Positions 44,841 to 56,987 of a stretch of 64,000 bases of DNA are shown here, in pieces. A program made the position numbers and the translations under genes. Numbering within the stretch: the stretch's first letter is position 1; every line of letters starts with the position of its first letter. Origin of the DNA: Annona cherimola (taxonomy: Eukaryota > Streptophyta > Magnoliopsida > Magnoliales > Annonaceae); the NCBI GenBank assembly GCA_030490835.1, contig CM059972.1, forward strand, positions 17,771,764 through 17,835,763. Reading direction: 5' to 3'. The notes under the pieces were generated by a model. That model saw nothing but the letters and a program-made list of their open reading frames with translations. It ran no database searches and was not told the DNA's origin.

Positions 44841-46742
44841 TTACATATTCTCTCCCACTGTTGCAGGCGTCTCTGCAACACCATCTTCTGTAAGACCCTC
44901 AATCAAAGAGAGGTATGTACTGTCATCAGGGGTGATGCCTTTGCTTACCATCTCCTTAAGCAGCCGCTCCGCTCGATCTCCTTCTTTATTCATACAAAGT
45001 CCTTTTATAAGTGCATTGTAAGTAAGAAGAGTTGGATTAAAGCCTCTGCTCAACATCTCATCACGAAATCTAAATGCATCATTCATATTGCCTTTACGGC
45101 TGTATCCACTGATGAGGGTATTGTAACTAATAAAATCAGGTTCAATCCCCCTTCCCCTCATTTCATCAAGAAGTCCGCGGGCCTCATCAACTTTCCCCGC
45201 CATGCATAGTCCACGCATCAATGTATTGAATGTAACCTCATCTGGACATATGTTCCTCCCGTCCATTTCCTTTAGACGTGAAAAGGCCTTCCCCATATTT
45301 GAATTTGAGCAATACCCATCAATCAGTGTATTGAACATAATAACATCTGGCTTCAATCCTTTTTTCTGTGCTTGTTCAAACAACTCTTCTGCCTCACTCA
45401 TTTGATTCCTCCTGAAAAGAAGATAAATAAGTGATGTATAAGTTACTTTTGTTGGATGGACCCCTTTACTTGACATTTCACCAAATAAATCAAACGCCTT
45501 CTGCACCACCCCTTCCTTGCAATACCCATTAATCAGAATGTTGTAGGTCACTGCATCAGGACAAATGCCCTTCTCCTCCATTTCTTTAATTAAGGTATCT
45601 ACTTGTTCCATCCTACCTTCCATAAAGGATGCATGAATAAGGGGATTAAAAGTACAAACGGTTGGCTTGACCCCTTTTCTACACATCTCATCGCGATACA
45701 AGAATGCTTTTGTCAAATTCCCTTTATTACAATAGCCATCAATCAAAGTATTATATGTCACAGTACTTGGAACCAACCCATTACCAACCATCTTCTCGAA
45801 CATTGTCGATGCTTCTTCCAATCTACGCTCCTTACACAACCCACTTATCAAGGAGCCATAAGTATATGCATCCGGGTCGACACCCTTTCTAGTCATTTCA
45901 TCGAACATCTCAAATGCACGTTCCATCTTCCCCTCCGATGAGTACCCATGAATCATTGTATTATACGTAACAACTGTTGGTTTGAAACCAAAATCTTCCA
46001 TGTATGACAAGAAAGCTCTAGCCTTCTTCACCTTCCCTTCCTTACATAGCAAATTGATCATAATATTGAATGTGACGACCGTCGAAGGGATCTTCAATCG
46101 GAACATCTCGGCATACAACACCCATGCCTTATCGGTCTGATTCGACCTCACAAAAGACGACAAAAGGTCGTTGCAAGATTCAATCTTGGGAAGCAATTTG
46201 CGGGCTTTCATGAGATACAAGGTTTGGAGGCCATCATCAGGCTTTTTCGACGTACAAGCGGCGGTCATCAGAAGATCAAAGACATAGGTGGATGAGAATT
46301 TGAGCCGAGAGAGAGCGGCAGCGAGAGCGTTGAAAGCCTGAAGGTTGGTCGCGAGGTTGGCGGTGATCATTTGGTTTAGGAGATGGAGGGCCGGGCGAGG
46401 GGAGGGTAGGCGGGAGAGGATGACAACGGCAAGACAGACGGAAGGGAGGTCGAGGTGCTTGAAGTCAAGGCGTTGGATGAAGGAGAGCACATCGTCGGGG
46501 GAATCATGGAGAGTGGAAAGGACAGCGGAGATTTGAGATGGGGAGAGACTGGAGGGGATGGATTGCCATTGCGACGATAGAATGGCGGTGCGAACTAGAT
46601 GGAGGGTGGGATCTTCGGCATCCGGAGTGAGGGAAGAAAAGAAGCAGTGGGGATTGGCTGGAGGAAGAGTGGTAGCGGTGAGAGAGGAAAGGGCTTTGAT
46701 GGCATGGAAGCGAAGATGCTTCTGGGGCCTAAAGGCTTTCAT
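44841..46742 (-). CDS. P-class pentatricopeptide repeat protein, At2g15630-like
   Basis: Intronless 633-residue protein. The ATG at 46742 is the first in frame; the codons above it offer only TTG. The N-terminus is basic and Ser/Thr/Ala-rich (MKAFRPQKHLRFHAIKALSS), consistent with a mitochondrial presequence. From about residue 190 there are twelve consecutive 35-residue PPR motifs of the P type (for example VTYNTMIHGY..., VTYNTLIDGY..., ISYNTLISGY...) and a partial thirteenth ending STYLSLIEGL. No E, DYW or other C-terminal domain follows. Such proteins bind specific organellar RNAs and affect their stability, splicing or translation; the target is unknown. The closing SKGITPDDSTYLS-IE and the repeat order resemble Arabidopsis At2g15630, from memory. 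Length fits. Confidence 0.93.
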   Translation of the reverse strand: MKAFRPQKHLRFHAIKALSSLTATTLPPANPHCFFSSLTPDAEDPTLHLVRTAILSSQWQSIPSSLSPSQISAVLSTLHDSPDDVLSFIQRLDFKHLDLPSVCLAVVILSRLPSPRPALHLLNQMITANLATNLQAFNALAAALSRLKFSSTYVFDLLMTAACTSKKPDDGLQTLYLMKARKLLPKIESCNDLLSSFVRSNQTDKAWVLYAEMFRLKIPSTVVTFNIMINLLCKEGKVKKARAFLSYMEDFGFKPTVVTYNTMIHGYSSEGKMERAFEMFDEMTRKGVDPDAYTYGSLISGLCKERRLEEASTMFEKMVGNGLVPSTVTYNTLIDGYCNKGNLTKAFLYRDEMCRKGVKPTVCTFNPLIHASFMEGRMEQVDTLIKEMEEKGICPDAVTYNILINGYCKEGVVQKAFDLFGEMSSKGVHPTKVTYTSLIYLLFRRNQMSEAEELFEQAQKKGLKPDVIMFNTLIDGYCSNSNMGKAFSRLKEMDGRNICPDEVTFNTLMRGLCMAGKVDEARGLLDEMRGRGIEPDFISYNTLISGYSRKGNMNDAFRFRDEMLSRGFNPTLLTYNALIKGLCMNKEGDRAERLLKEMVSKGITPDDSTYLSLIEGLTEDGVAETPATVGENM

Positions 46743-46842
46743 GGGCAAGGACGAGGAGAAAACAAAAACGATGAGGCGGTGGCTTGAGAGAAATGCAAAG
46801 GTGGTTCACGGTCCTGTTTCAAAATTTCAATGCATTAAAATT

Positions 46843-47114
46843 TCAATAAAAATATGTCCGGAAAGGATAAAACTTTTGTATAAAAATTTTTTAAAATTAA
46901 AAAAAATAATAATGTAATATAATATAGACAATAACAAAGAGCAAAGATAATAAAATTAAAATAAATTAATTAATTGTATAAATAATTAGGTAGAAATAAT
47001 TGAAAAGTAGAATAATTATATAAGAAGACGGAAAAAAATAATTAAAAAATAAAATAATTGTAGAGATTTAAAAATTTTAATTTAAATAATTTTTGTATTT
47101 GCCAAACATGCTCA
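46843..47114 (+). mobile_element. Tourist-like MITE (GTGTGTTTGGT family), degraded left end
   Basis: Interior order as in the family (ATAATGTAATATAATATAGA, AATTGTATAAATAATTAGGT, GAAATAATTGAAAAGTAGAA), closing with TTTGCCAAACATGCTC. It lies just upstream of the PPR gene start. Confidence 0.55.
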
Positions 47115-47129
47115 TAATGCAAAACTCCT

Positions 47130-47255
47130 TTTTTGAATTTTTTTATGAATACTTAGTATATGTGTATTTAATTTATATATTAAGTTTTATCGCACTTGAA
47201 AATTTATATATTTTTAAAAATTAAAAAATATATAAAAATTTATATATATCCACAC
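47130..47255. mobile_element. Foldback-core remnant
   Basis: TTTTTTGAATTTTTTTATGAATACT, TGTATTTAATTTATATATTAAG and TTTTATCGCACTTGAAAA parallel the inner arm of FB-3; one arm only. Confidence 0.4.
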
Positions 47256-47383
47256 AACTAACCTATCTATTTTAAATTTATCCTCTTTACTACTTATCAT
47301 TACCTTTATCATATCACATCATTTGACAACTTTTACTCTCCATAACTTTTCACCAAAAGTTTTATTCATTACCAAACACACCC
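47256..47383 (-). mobile_element. Tourist-like MITE, right half
   Basis: CACACAACTAACCTATCTAT through ATTACCAAACACACCC followed by TTA matches the terminal half of the 23824-24104 copy. Confidence 0.6.
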
Positions 47384-47790
47384 TTAATTTATAAATTAAA
47401 TAAATCCAAATTAATAATTTTATAAAAAAAAAATTCTAAAACATTTTAAAAAGTTTTTTACCCGGCTATTTTAAATGAATGAATTAATTCCAGATGTGTT
47501 TGAGGACAATACGGTGGTCAAAGAACTGCTTGCAATAATACAATCACAAAATTTTAAATTACAGTTATTAAATAATCTAACACTTCCACAGTAAAAACAA
47601 AAAAAATGCGGAAATGAGTCAACTAAGACAGTGCAAGCAATGGAAGAATACCAATCAATTAATCACCAATTCAATGACACGATCCGTTTTGGATATTGAA
47701 AAGTACAAAATGGAGAGCAAACTCTTACAGTGCTTTCTGATTTTTCTTCAAGTTCTAGACTGTTTAGTTGCACACTTTGCAAATGGCAAT
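47384..47790. other. Intergenic, nothing recognised
   Basis: AT-rich sequence leading into the GC-rich block. Confidence 0.3.
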
Positions 47791-48425
47791 GATGATTAGC
47801 TAACTGCACGCTTGCTGCTTGCTGCGAGCTGCTGCTGTCGGAAGTCACTCAGGATCGAAGAAAGGAAACAAGGATGGGTAGAAGAGAAATTGTAGAAGAG
47901 CAGCTGCGAATTGTTGTTTCGATTTAAAGGAAAAAAAAATTTGTTGTCGGCTTGAAGGTAGAGACGAGGGAGAAAAGGCTGTGACAGTGTGACGTGGGAG
48001 AGCAGGGAGGCCAGGGAGTAATCGCTACCGTATGCCGGAGCAGAGTAGGGGGTTTCGAGTTCGGCGTCGGCGGGAGAAATGGCTGCTGTGAGTCTGTGGC
48101 TGTCTGTCGGGAGAACCGGAGAAGGAGAAGCCGTGAAGTACGGACACACGGAGAGGACGTGATGGCTGATGTCTGCGACTGCCGGGACTGGAGAAGGAGA
48201 AGCACCAAGCGAGCAGTCGAGCACGGAGAGGAAACGCCGAGGATGGTGACGTGCGGAGCCGCCGACGGCCGATGAGGGCGAAGGAGCAGGAAGCTAGGGC
48301 TTGGAGTTTGAGAGAGAAGCAGAGCGGCTGCACTGTGACATTGCACTTAAGCGTAGCTGTAGCAGTTCTCACAAATCACAAACCAAAAAACAAAGCGTAG
48401 CAGTTCTCATCTCGACGAGAATGAA
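47791..48425. other. GC-rich island with overlapping frames on both strands
   Basis: A compact block of balanced to high GC in AT-rich surroundings, bounded by MITEs. It is rich in CCG/CGG and GAG/CTC triplets. Three minus-strand and one plus-strand frames of 90-142 codons overlap, all low-complexity (Ser/Pro/Arg-rich), and none shows a domain. It could be a CpG-rich promoter plus first exon or 5' leader, or captured exon sequence. No splice partner was found. Confidence 0.4.
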
Positions 48426-48539
48426 GGAAAGCATCCCCGCACGTGTTATACAAAGCGGCTTGTGCGGCTGGTGAACTGATATTCTTTTAATTTAAATTAA
48501 ATTCGTTATGGAGAACATAATATGTTGTTAATTCATTTA

Positions 48540-48825
48540 GGATATGTTTCAGAAGTCATATAACTTTGGATAAAAAAATTTAATGTAAACATTTTCAAAT
48601 GAAAAAATTGATGTAATATAATAAGGATAATGATGAGAAGTAAAAAGAATAAAGCTAAAATAGGTAAGTTAATTGTATAGATAGTTGTATAAAACGATCG
48701 AAAAGTAAAATGATTGTATAAGAAAGTGTAAATAAATAATTTTAAAAAAGAATAATTATAAATGATAAAAAATTTTAGATTGAAAAATTTTAGTTTAAAG
48801 AGTTTTTTAGTTATCAAACATGCCC
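48540..48825 (+). mobile_element. Tourist-like MITE with TTA target duplication
   Basis: A 286-bp element beginning GGATATGTTTCAGAAG and ending ATCAAACATGCCC, flanked on both sides by TTA, the PIF/Harbinger target. Interior as in the family. Confidence 0.75.
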
Positions 48826-48856
48826 TTAATAATTTTCAAAGTAGTCTAATCCTCTA

Positions 48857-49438
48857 AGGGGTTTTCATGTTCATAGTCATAGTCAACCCATTAATCCGAT
48901 TGTTCAACTCATTTATAAATAGGTTTGAATCGATATTTTTGAATAAATGAATTATGGTCCGACAACTCATTCAATTATTTAATTAAATAAATGAATTAGG
49001 GTTGATATTTTATAATCCGCAAACCCGTTTAGTAACTCATTCAACCCGTTGAACTTATTTAACTGATTAAAATTAAATATATGTATATCATTTGGTTATA
49101 TTCTCTTGCCAAATATTTCTCTCATTACCTAATTTTTATTTTTCCATTGTTATCTTAATTTCATTTTTTTATTGTTGTTTTATTTTCATTTCCCCTGCAC
49201 TAAAAACACTCTTTCGCTTTTCTTTGTATGTTAATCGTCTACTAGAGTCTAGGCTTTTAGGTTGTTTGTTATACAACTTGTTAACAATCTGTCAACCTGT
49301 TTACTAAATAGGTTATAAATGAGTTAGGGCTGAGGTTTTTTAAATGAGTTAATAACTGAATAAGGGTTGAAATATTTTAAATGGATTAAAAGTATGATTA
49401 AGCTTTAACCAGTCCAACCGGATCCATTAACACCCTTA
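48857..49438. mobile_element. Possible hAT-like element
   Basis: Starts CTAAGGGGTTTTCATG and ends CATTAACACCCTTAG, loosely inverted. Repeated ACTCATTTATAAAT/GTTCAACCCGTT phrases fill the sub-terminal zones. No target duplication was confirmed. Confidence 0.35.
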
Positions 49439-50177
49439 GATACTTCTAATTCTTTTGCATTGTAAAAGCTCTTTCCATATAGCTTAGAAATTGGAGCATG
49501 ATACAAGCCACGGATACTCAAAATTAATTTATTATTTATGAAGCTTTTTAATTCATTTATGAAATTAATATTTATTAAATTTTTATTTTTATTTCCTTGT
49601 CGTAGACAGTATATATTAATTCTAAAACCCAAAATACGAATCTTGTTAGCTTTGACATCAAATTTTACAATTTTCTTAATTTCAAAAATAATAATTTTGA
49701 GCTGTTAATTTTTGAATCTACAAAAAAGTTCAAAAATTATAAAATTTAATATGTTAATTAAATACACTTGAGTTTGAGCATGCATTTTATGAAAAAAATA
49801 TAAAAAATATATCCTTAGAGTCTAGGCTAACCAAGCTTCTGTCGGCGTTTACCTATTAGTTTTATTTATGTCAAATATAGCTCAATAATTTAAATTAATG
49901 GTCCATTACATAAAATATTTTTCTTATTTGACCTAGCGACTGACAAATACTTCAGCTTACAATTGAAAATTTAATTTTAAAATATTTTTTAAAATATCTG
50001 TGTTTCGCCTGATCTTTCACCCGGTGAAATTTAATACGATTCACAAATAAATTTAAAATTGCTAAATTTTTCTAGTAAATCTAAGTGGAGCCTAAGCATT
50101 TATAATTTTTTTTTTTTTAAAAAAAGGATTTCTTTCAGCTGCGTGGACATATGGAATCTGAGCTCAATGCACATATA
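49439..50177. other. Intergenic with a foldback-core remnant
   Basis: 49690-49830 carries TTAATTAAATACACTTGAGT and neighbouring core-like sequence; the rest is AT-rich and unassigned. Confidence 0.35.
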
Positions 50178-50469
50178 GGGTGTGTTTGGTTTTTAGGTAA
50201 AACTTTTGATGAAAAGTTTTAGAGGTAGAAGTTGTCAAATTGATAGAAAATGATGTGATATAATAGGAGTAATGATGAGGAGTAAAGAGAATAAAGTTTA
50301 AATAGATAGGTTAGTGGTATGGGTAGTTGTGTAGAAATGATTGAAAAGTATGGTAGTTTGTATAGAAAAATGTGAAAAAATAATTTAAAAATAGAGTAGT
50401 TATGAAGAGTGAAAAGTTTTGTGTTGAAAAGTTTTAATTGACAAGTTTTGGCCCCAAACAAACACACCC
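50178..50469 (+). mobile_element. Tourist-like MITE, complete, ATA target duplication
   Basis: A 292-bp element with inverted ends GGGTGTGTTTGGTTTTTAGG and GGCCCCAAACAAACACACCC, flanked by ATA on each side. The interior has the family order (ATGATGTGATATAATAGGAG, TAGTTGTGTAGAAATGATTG). Confidence 0.8.
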
Positions 50470-51014
50470 ATAAGCTGACAAATTCAATGAATCGCCACCG
50501 CTCAACATGTTGGGACCCACATGATCAAGCCTCACGCATAGTATTTTGTATATACAAAGCATTTGAACAAGCTCACAAAATCAAATCTACTCGGCCCAAT
50601 AAGGCAATTGGACTTCCAGTCAAAAGCCTTCGCTTTTTTATCATGCCCACTTGCCCAGAAATCTTAATACGGGGGGGCCGAAAAAATATGTTTTAATTTT
50701 TTAAAACATTTTCGATAAATATGTAGACTCCACTTAAATCTTCCTCCATTTGAAAGTTGAAACTTGTCAATTTTTTTAATTAATTGGTATCAAAATAAAA
50801 TGTTAAATAAATTTAAAATTACTAAATTTCACAAATAAGAATCTAAGTGAGGTTCATACACAAAACGAGGACCCTTATATAATTTTTTTAAAAGAATGTA
50901 GAGATAGAGATAACGATGATGCCTCAATCATGTCAAAGGAATGACCCTTTAAGTAGAATTTCAAACCCAATTGATTTTGTTACACTTGTCGAGTAACGTT
51001 TTAATGCATCATGG
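50470..51014. other. Intergenic, no supported gene
   Basis: One 82-codon frame overlaps the MITE end. No domain. Confidence 0.3.
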
Positions 51015-51285
51015 GTACAATTTTATCAAAATTCAAATATTTTTTGAAATTTTTTTGATAAAATTGTTAATCTAAATGCATTTAATCTATAAATTAAAAT
51101 TTACCATTTTTAGAAATGCGTATATATTTTTTATTTTTTAAAATAGGAGAGGCTTTAATTATTTTTAAATAACTAAAATACTCCTATTTTTAAAAAATTC
51201 AAAAATATATTTATACATCTTCAAAAATAGTAAAACTTAATACGTAAGTTAAATATACTTAGGTTAACAACTAAAGTGTAGACCG
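51015..51285. mobile_element. Foldback element, degraded, copy FB-4
   Basis: Inverted halves around 51165 (AATAGGAGAGGCTTTAATTA versus AACTAAAATACTCCTATTTT). GTTAATCTAAATGCATTTAA pairs with TAAATATACTTAGGTTAACA. The outer ends have lost symmetry. Confidence 0.55.
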
Positions 51286-52300
51286 ACAGTAGTAGTGAGG
51301 GAAATTAGCCGAGAGGAGGAGACAGAGGCAGCCAGACTAATAGACTAAGCAAATTCCACAAGCTAGCAAGCAAAGAGGGAAAAGCGGCACGTCCTCACCA
51401 GCTCATTGAGATTACACCAAGGTGGGGCAGCAGACTTAGATCAATTGGACCTCGATCAAATGCAACAGCATGAGTTGATCAAGCAAAAAGTTTCTACGTA
51501 GGTTGCAAAAGGGATCTGATTTTGATGGGAAATAACGTTATTCATATGCTTAGTAGGGGCTTGGAAAGATAACAAATCGGAAAAATCAACAAAAAGGGCA
51601 CAACATGACTGTAGCTGACCCAGTTAAGTGCCACATAGCTGATGATGATGATAATGAACAGCTTATGATCTTTCCATATTCCCTTTGTATCGTCAAAACG
51701 TAGCATTGGATTCGGTTTGAAACTTACTATTTTCAGAAGGATGGATCAATTTGTTCTGTTTTGACGTATTTACAACTAAAAAGAGTATGATCGTCAACCT
51801 TGTGTTTTGAAACCCAGCCGGCTTCTCTTCCATGTCACCTGCTCTATCATGGAATTATTCCTTAATCTGACAAGCCTGTAATCAATGGGCAGTCTTCTGA
51901 TGTGTGGTCTACTTATGATGGCTACATCTAATAAGGGTAAACATTCATAAAATGTTGGTCAATGTACAAAAGTAAGCTGGCTACTGGAAGACTTGATGTT
52001 ATGTATTCCTACTCACACAATAAAAATTGGTACTTCATTTCTTTTTTTTATATCAACTTGACCTTAGAATTGATGGGACTTCAGTTCCCTCCTCTGTAAA
52101 GAAGCTAAAATAGAAGAACACCCAAGAAATAAAGAACCCATGAATTTTCATCCTGCATCAGCACCACAAAGTTTGAACACAATCTCATTAAACTACAAAT
52201 TTCCAATAAAAAAATAAACAATCTCCACGATTTTCCATTCTGGATCTATCCGTACTAATAATAGAATATGAAAAAGAGAGGAAAAATAAGTAACACAATC
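51286..52300. other. Intergenic, no supported gene
   Basis: More balanced base composition than its neighbours and apparently single-copy within the window, but no frame or RNA gene is convincing. Confidence 0.3.
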
Positions 52301-52301
52301 C

Positions 52302-52603
52302 CCTGCACCCGGATGCACTTAGCTTCAGTGCACCCGGGTGCATTAAACTATTTTTTTAATTTTTTTAAAACTTTTTATACAAGTGTTAATCTAAGTGTAT
52401 TTAACATGTATATCAATTTTTTACCATTTTTGGAGTATTTTAGATATTTATTTTTAATTTTTGAAAATCAGCCGCATTTTAGTAATTTTAAATACACTTA
52501 GATTAACACTTGTAAAAAATAATTTTCAAAAAAATTTTAAAAATAGGTTAAAATGAGTTTAATGCACCCGGGTGCATTGAAGATAAGTGCACTCAGGTGC
52601 AGG
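52302..52603. mobile_element. Foldback element, copy FB-5 (CACCCGGGTG type)
   Basis: Ends CCTGCACCCGGATGCACTT and AAGTGCACTCAGGTGCAGG are inverted, with the CACCCGGGTGCATT palindromic block on both sides. The core AAGTGTTAATCTAAGTGTAT is followed by its inverse after a shortened centre. Same end type as 876-1294. Confidence 0.75.
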
Positions 52604-53459
52604 AGACGGCGTTCCGAAAAATACAAACAACGACAAAGGCTACCACACTGGGCAGGACTTTTTTTTTTAACCTTGCTTGCCAAAACACCACAAGATAATT
52701 GTTGATCCAAATAGGAAACAGAATGTGGTGAGCTTCCTCATAGTGCTGGATGAAATTGCGTTTTTCAGCTTTTTCTCATTCATTGGATTATTATAAGAGA
52801 TTTTTCCCAATATGCTCATTGTGTTGAGCTATAGTCTCGACTATGCCCATAACGTTTTTAAAATTTCAATTATACTCGTTACATTTGCATTTAATCTAAA
52901 AAATGCCCACTTCATAAAAAATTATTAGTTAAATTTTTTAAATGCCTAAAATACTCCTATTATAAAAATAATAAATAATAAAATAAAATAGAAGAAAATG
53001 AAATTATGGCTCCTCAAATTTAGAACTCACGTGCAATTAGACATCAGTAAATTATGACCTTCAATTTTTTCAATCCGGTCCTAGACTTAAAGGCCATATT
53101 AATAATTTTACAGTGAGAGTATATTTTTTTAAAAACGTGAGTATGTTTGGTTTTTTGATAAATTTTGTATTATATATATACAAAATCTCAATCTATTCCA
53201 TTCATTTGCTAGATCAAGTATTAAAATGTATGTAGACATCATTTCTCATTATTTGATAATTTTTAAAAATATTTGTGTACAAAAAATTATATTTTAAAAA
53301 GATTTCATTATAATTGGTAAAGTTGGAAAATATAATTTTTATTAGGAATTATTTTAAATTATTTAAAGTTAATGTAATTAAGGTACTCTCAAAAATAACA
53401 ACTTCTTTTATTTTTCTCGAATTTTTGAAAATTTATTAATATTTTTTTATTTTTTGAAT
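52604..53459. other. Intergenic, nothing recognised
   Basis: Very AT-rich flank leading into the satellite array. Confidence 0.35.
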
Positions 53460-53660
53460 ATAATCGGATCTAACGGCATCTAACAGCATCTAACCGCATC
53501 TAACTGCATCTAACAGCATCTAACCACATCAAACCGCATCTAATTTTTGAAATTAATAAGTTAATCCTAATTTAACACTTGTAATATGATCCTAGGCCCC
53601 TTATAATGTCATTTAAACCTTAATTACACAATTTGAAACCCATATAATATGATTTAATAA

Positions 53661-54769
53661 AATCACCATAATCTAACAGCGTCTAATCGCATCTAACGTC
53701 ATCTAACAGCATCTAATGGCATCTAACAGCATCTAACCGCATCTAACAGAATCTAACCGCATCTAATCGCATCTAATTTTTGAAATTAATAAGTTAATCC
53801 TAATTTAACACCTGTAAAATGATCCTAGGCCCCTTATAACGTCATTTAGACCTTAATTACACAATTTGAAACCCATATAATATGATTTAATGAATTCCAA
53901 CTTAATCTAATAACGTCTAATCGCATCTAACGGCATCTAACAGCATCTAACGGCATCTAACAGCATCTAACCGCATCTAACCACATCTAACCGCATCTAA
54001 TTTTTGAAATTAATAAGTTAATCCTAATTTAACACCTGTAATATGATCCTAAGCCTCTTAAAACGTCATTTAGACCTTAATTACGGAATTTTAAACCCAT
54101 ATAATATGATTTAATGAAATCTAACTTAATCTAACAGCGTCTAATCGCATCTAATGACATCTAACGGCATCTAACAGCATCTAACCGCATCTAACAGTAT
54201 CTAACCGCATCTAACAGCATCTAACCGCATCTAATTTTTTAAATTAATAAGTTAAGCCTAATTTAACACTTGTAAAATGATCCTAGACCCCTTATAACGT
54301 CATTTAGACCTTAATTACACAATTCGAAACCTATATAATATGATTTGATGAAATCCAACTTAATCTAACAGCGTCTAATCGCATCTAACGGCATCTAACA
54401 GCATCTAACAGCATCTAATCGCATCTAACAGCATCTAACCGCATCTAATTTTTAAAATTAATAAGTTAATCCTAATTTAACACCTGTAAAATGATCCTAG
54501 GCCCCTTATAATGTCATTTAGACCTTAATTACACAATTTGAAACCCATATAATATGATTTAATGAAATCCAACTTAATCTAACAGCGTCTAATCGCATTT
54601 AACGACATCTAACAGCATCTAACGGCATCTAACCGTATCTAACCGCATCTAATTTTTTAAATTAATAAGTTAATCCTAATTTAACACCTGTAATATGATC
54701 CTAGGCCCCTTATAACGTCATTTAGACCTTAATTACACAATTTGAAACCCATATAATATGATTTAATAA
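53661..54769. repeat. Higher-order repeat unit 1
   Basis: 1,109 bp starting at the diagnostic AATCACCATAATCTAACAGC junction. TAATTTTT blocks at 53774, 53998, 54232, 54446 and 54650 mark its five monomers. Confidence 0.9.
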
Positions 54770-55877
54770 AATCACCATAATCTAACAGCGTCTAATCGCA
54801 TCTAACGTCATCTAACAGCATCTAATGGCATCTAACAGCATCTAACCGCATCTAACAGAATCTAACCGCATCTAATCGCATCTAATTTTTGAAATTAATA
54901 AGTTAATCCTAATTTAACACCTGTAAAATGATCCTAGGCCCCTTATAACGTCATTTAGACCTTAATTACACAATTTGAAACCCATATAATATGATTTAAT
55001 GAATTCCAACTTATCTAATAACGTCTAATCGCATCTAACGGCATCTAACAGCATCTAACGGCATCTAACAGCATCTAACCGCATCTAACCACATCTAACC
55101 GCATCTAATTTTTGAAATTAATAAGTTAATCCTAATTTAACACCTGTAATATGATCCTAAGCCTCTTAAAACGTCATTTAGACCTTAATTACGGAATTTT
55201 AAACCCATATAATATGATTTAATGAAATCTAACTTAATCTAACAGCGTCTAATCGCATCTAATGACATCTAACGGCATCTAACAGCATCTAACCGCATCT
55301 AACAGTATCTAACCGCATCTAACAGCATCTAACCGCATCTAATTTTTTAAATTAATAAGTTAAGCCTAATTTAACACTTGTAAAATGATCCTAGACCCCT
55401 TATAACGTCATTTAGACCTTAATTACACAATTCGAAACCTATATAATATGATTTGATGAAATCCAACTTAATCTAACAGCGTCTAATCGCATCTAACGGC
55501 ATCTAACAGCATCTAACAGCATCTAATCGCATCTAACAGCATCTAACCGCATCTAATTTTTAAAATTAATAAGTTAATCCTAATTTAACACCTGTAAAAT
55601 GATCCTAGGCCCCTTATAATGTCATTTAGACCTTAATTACACAATTTGAAACCCATATAATATGATTTAATGAAATCCAACTTAATCTAACAGCGTCTAA
55701 TCGCATTTAACGACATCTAACAGCATCTAACGGCATCTAACCGTATCTAACCGCATCTAATTTTTTAAATTAATAAGTTAATCCTAATTTAACACCTGTA
55801 ATATGATCCTAGGCCCCTTATAACGTCATTTAGACCTTAATTACACAATTTGAAACCCATATAATATGATTTAATAA
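54770..55877. repeat. Higher-order repeat unit 2
   Basis: 1,108 bp; nearly identical to unit 1 apart from a one-base deletion (CCAACTTATCTAATAACG instead of CCAACTTAATCTAATAACG). Confidence 0.9.
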
Positions 55878-56987
55878 AATCACCATAATCTAACAGCGTC
55901 TAATCGCATCTAACGTCATCTAACAGCATCTAATGGCATCTAACAGCATCTAACCGCATCTAACAGAATCTAACCGCATCTAATCGCATCTAATTTTTGA
56001 AATTAATAAGTTAATCCTAATTTAACACTTGTAAAATGATCCTAGGCCCCTTATAACGTCATTTAGACCTTAATTACACAATTTGAAACCCATATAATAT
56101 GATTTAATGAATTCCAACTTAATCTAATAACGTCTAATCGCATCTAACGGCATCTAACAGCATCTAACGGCATCTAACAGCATCTAACCGCATCTAACCA
56201 CATCTAACCGCATCTAATTTTTGAAATTAATAAGTTAATCCTAATTTAACACCTGTAATATGATCCTAAGCCTCTTAAAACGTCATTTAGACCTTAATTA
56301 CGGAATTTTAAACCCATATAATATGATTTAATGAAATCTAACTTAATCTAACAGCGTCTAATCGCATCTAATGACATCTAACGGCATCTAACAGCATCTA
56401 ACCGCATCTAACAGTATCTAACCGCATCTAACAGCATCTAACCGCATCTAATTTTTTAAATTAATAAGTTAAGCCTAATTTAACACTTGTAAAATGATCC
56501 TAGACCCCTTATAACGTCATTTAGACCTTAATTACACAATTCGAAACCTATATAATATGATTTGATGAAATCCAACTTAATCTAACAGCGTCTAATCGCA
56601 TCTAACGGCATCTAACAGCATCTAACAGCATCTAATCGCATCTAACAGCATCTAACCGCATCTAATTTTTAAAATTAATAAGTTAATCCTAATTTAACAC
56701 CTGTAAAATGATCCTAGGCCCCTTATAATGTCATTTAGACCTTAATTACACAATTTGAAACCCATATAATATGATTTAATGAAATCCAACTTAATCTAAC
56801 AGCGTCTAATCGCATTTAACGACATCTAACAGCATCTAACGGCATCTAACCGTATCTAACCGCATCTAATTTTTTAAATTAATAAGTTAATCCTAATTTA
56901 ACACCTGTAATATGATCCTAGGCCCCTTATAACGTCATTTAGACCTTAATTACACAATTTGAAACCCATATAATATGATTTAATGAA
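55878..56987. repeat. Higher-order repeat unit 3
   Basis: About 1,110 bp with isolated substitutions (for example ACACTTGTAAAATG near 56026 for ACACCTGTAAAATG). The junction at its end changes from TTTAATAAAATCACC to TTTAATGAAACCTAA. Confidence 0.9.

Noticed and set aside
47924..48372. Three overlapping minus-strand frames of 115-142 codons
   Set aside because: Low-complexity Ser/Pro/Arg translations in a GC-rich block with equally long frames on the other strand; reported only as an island.
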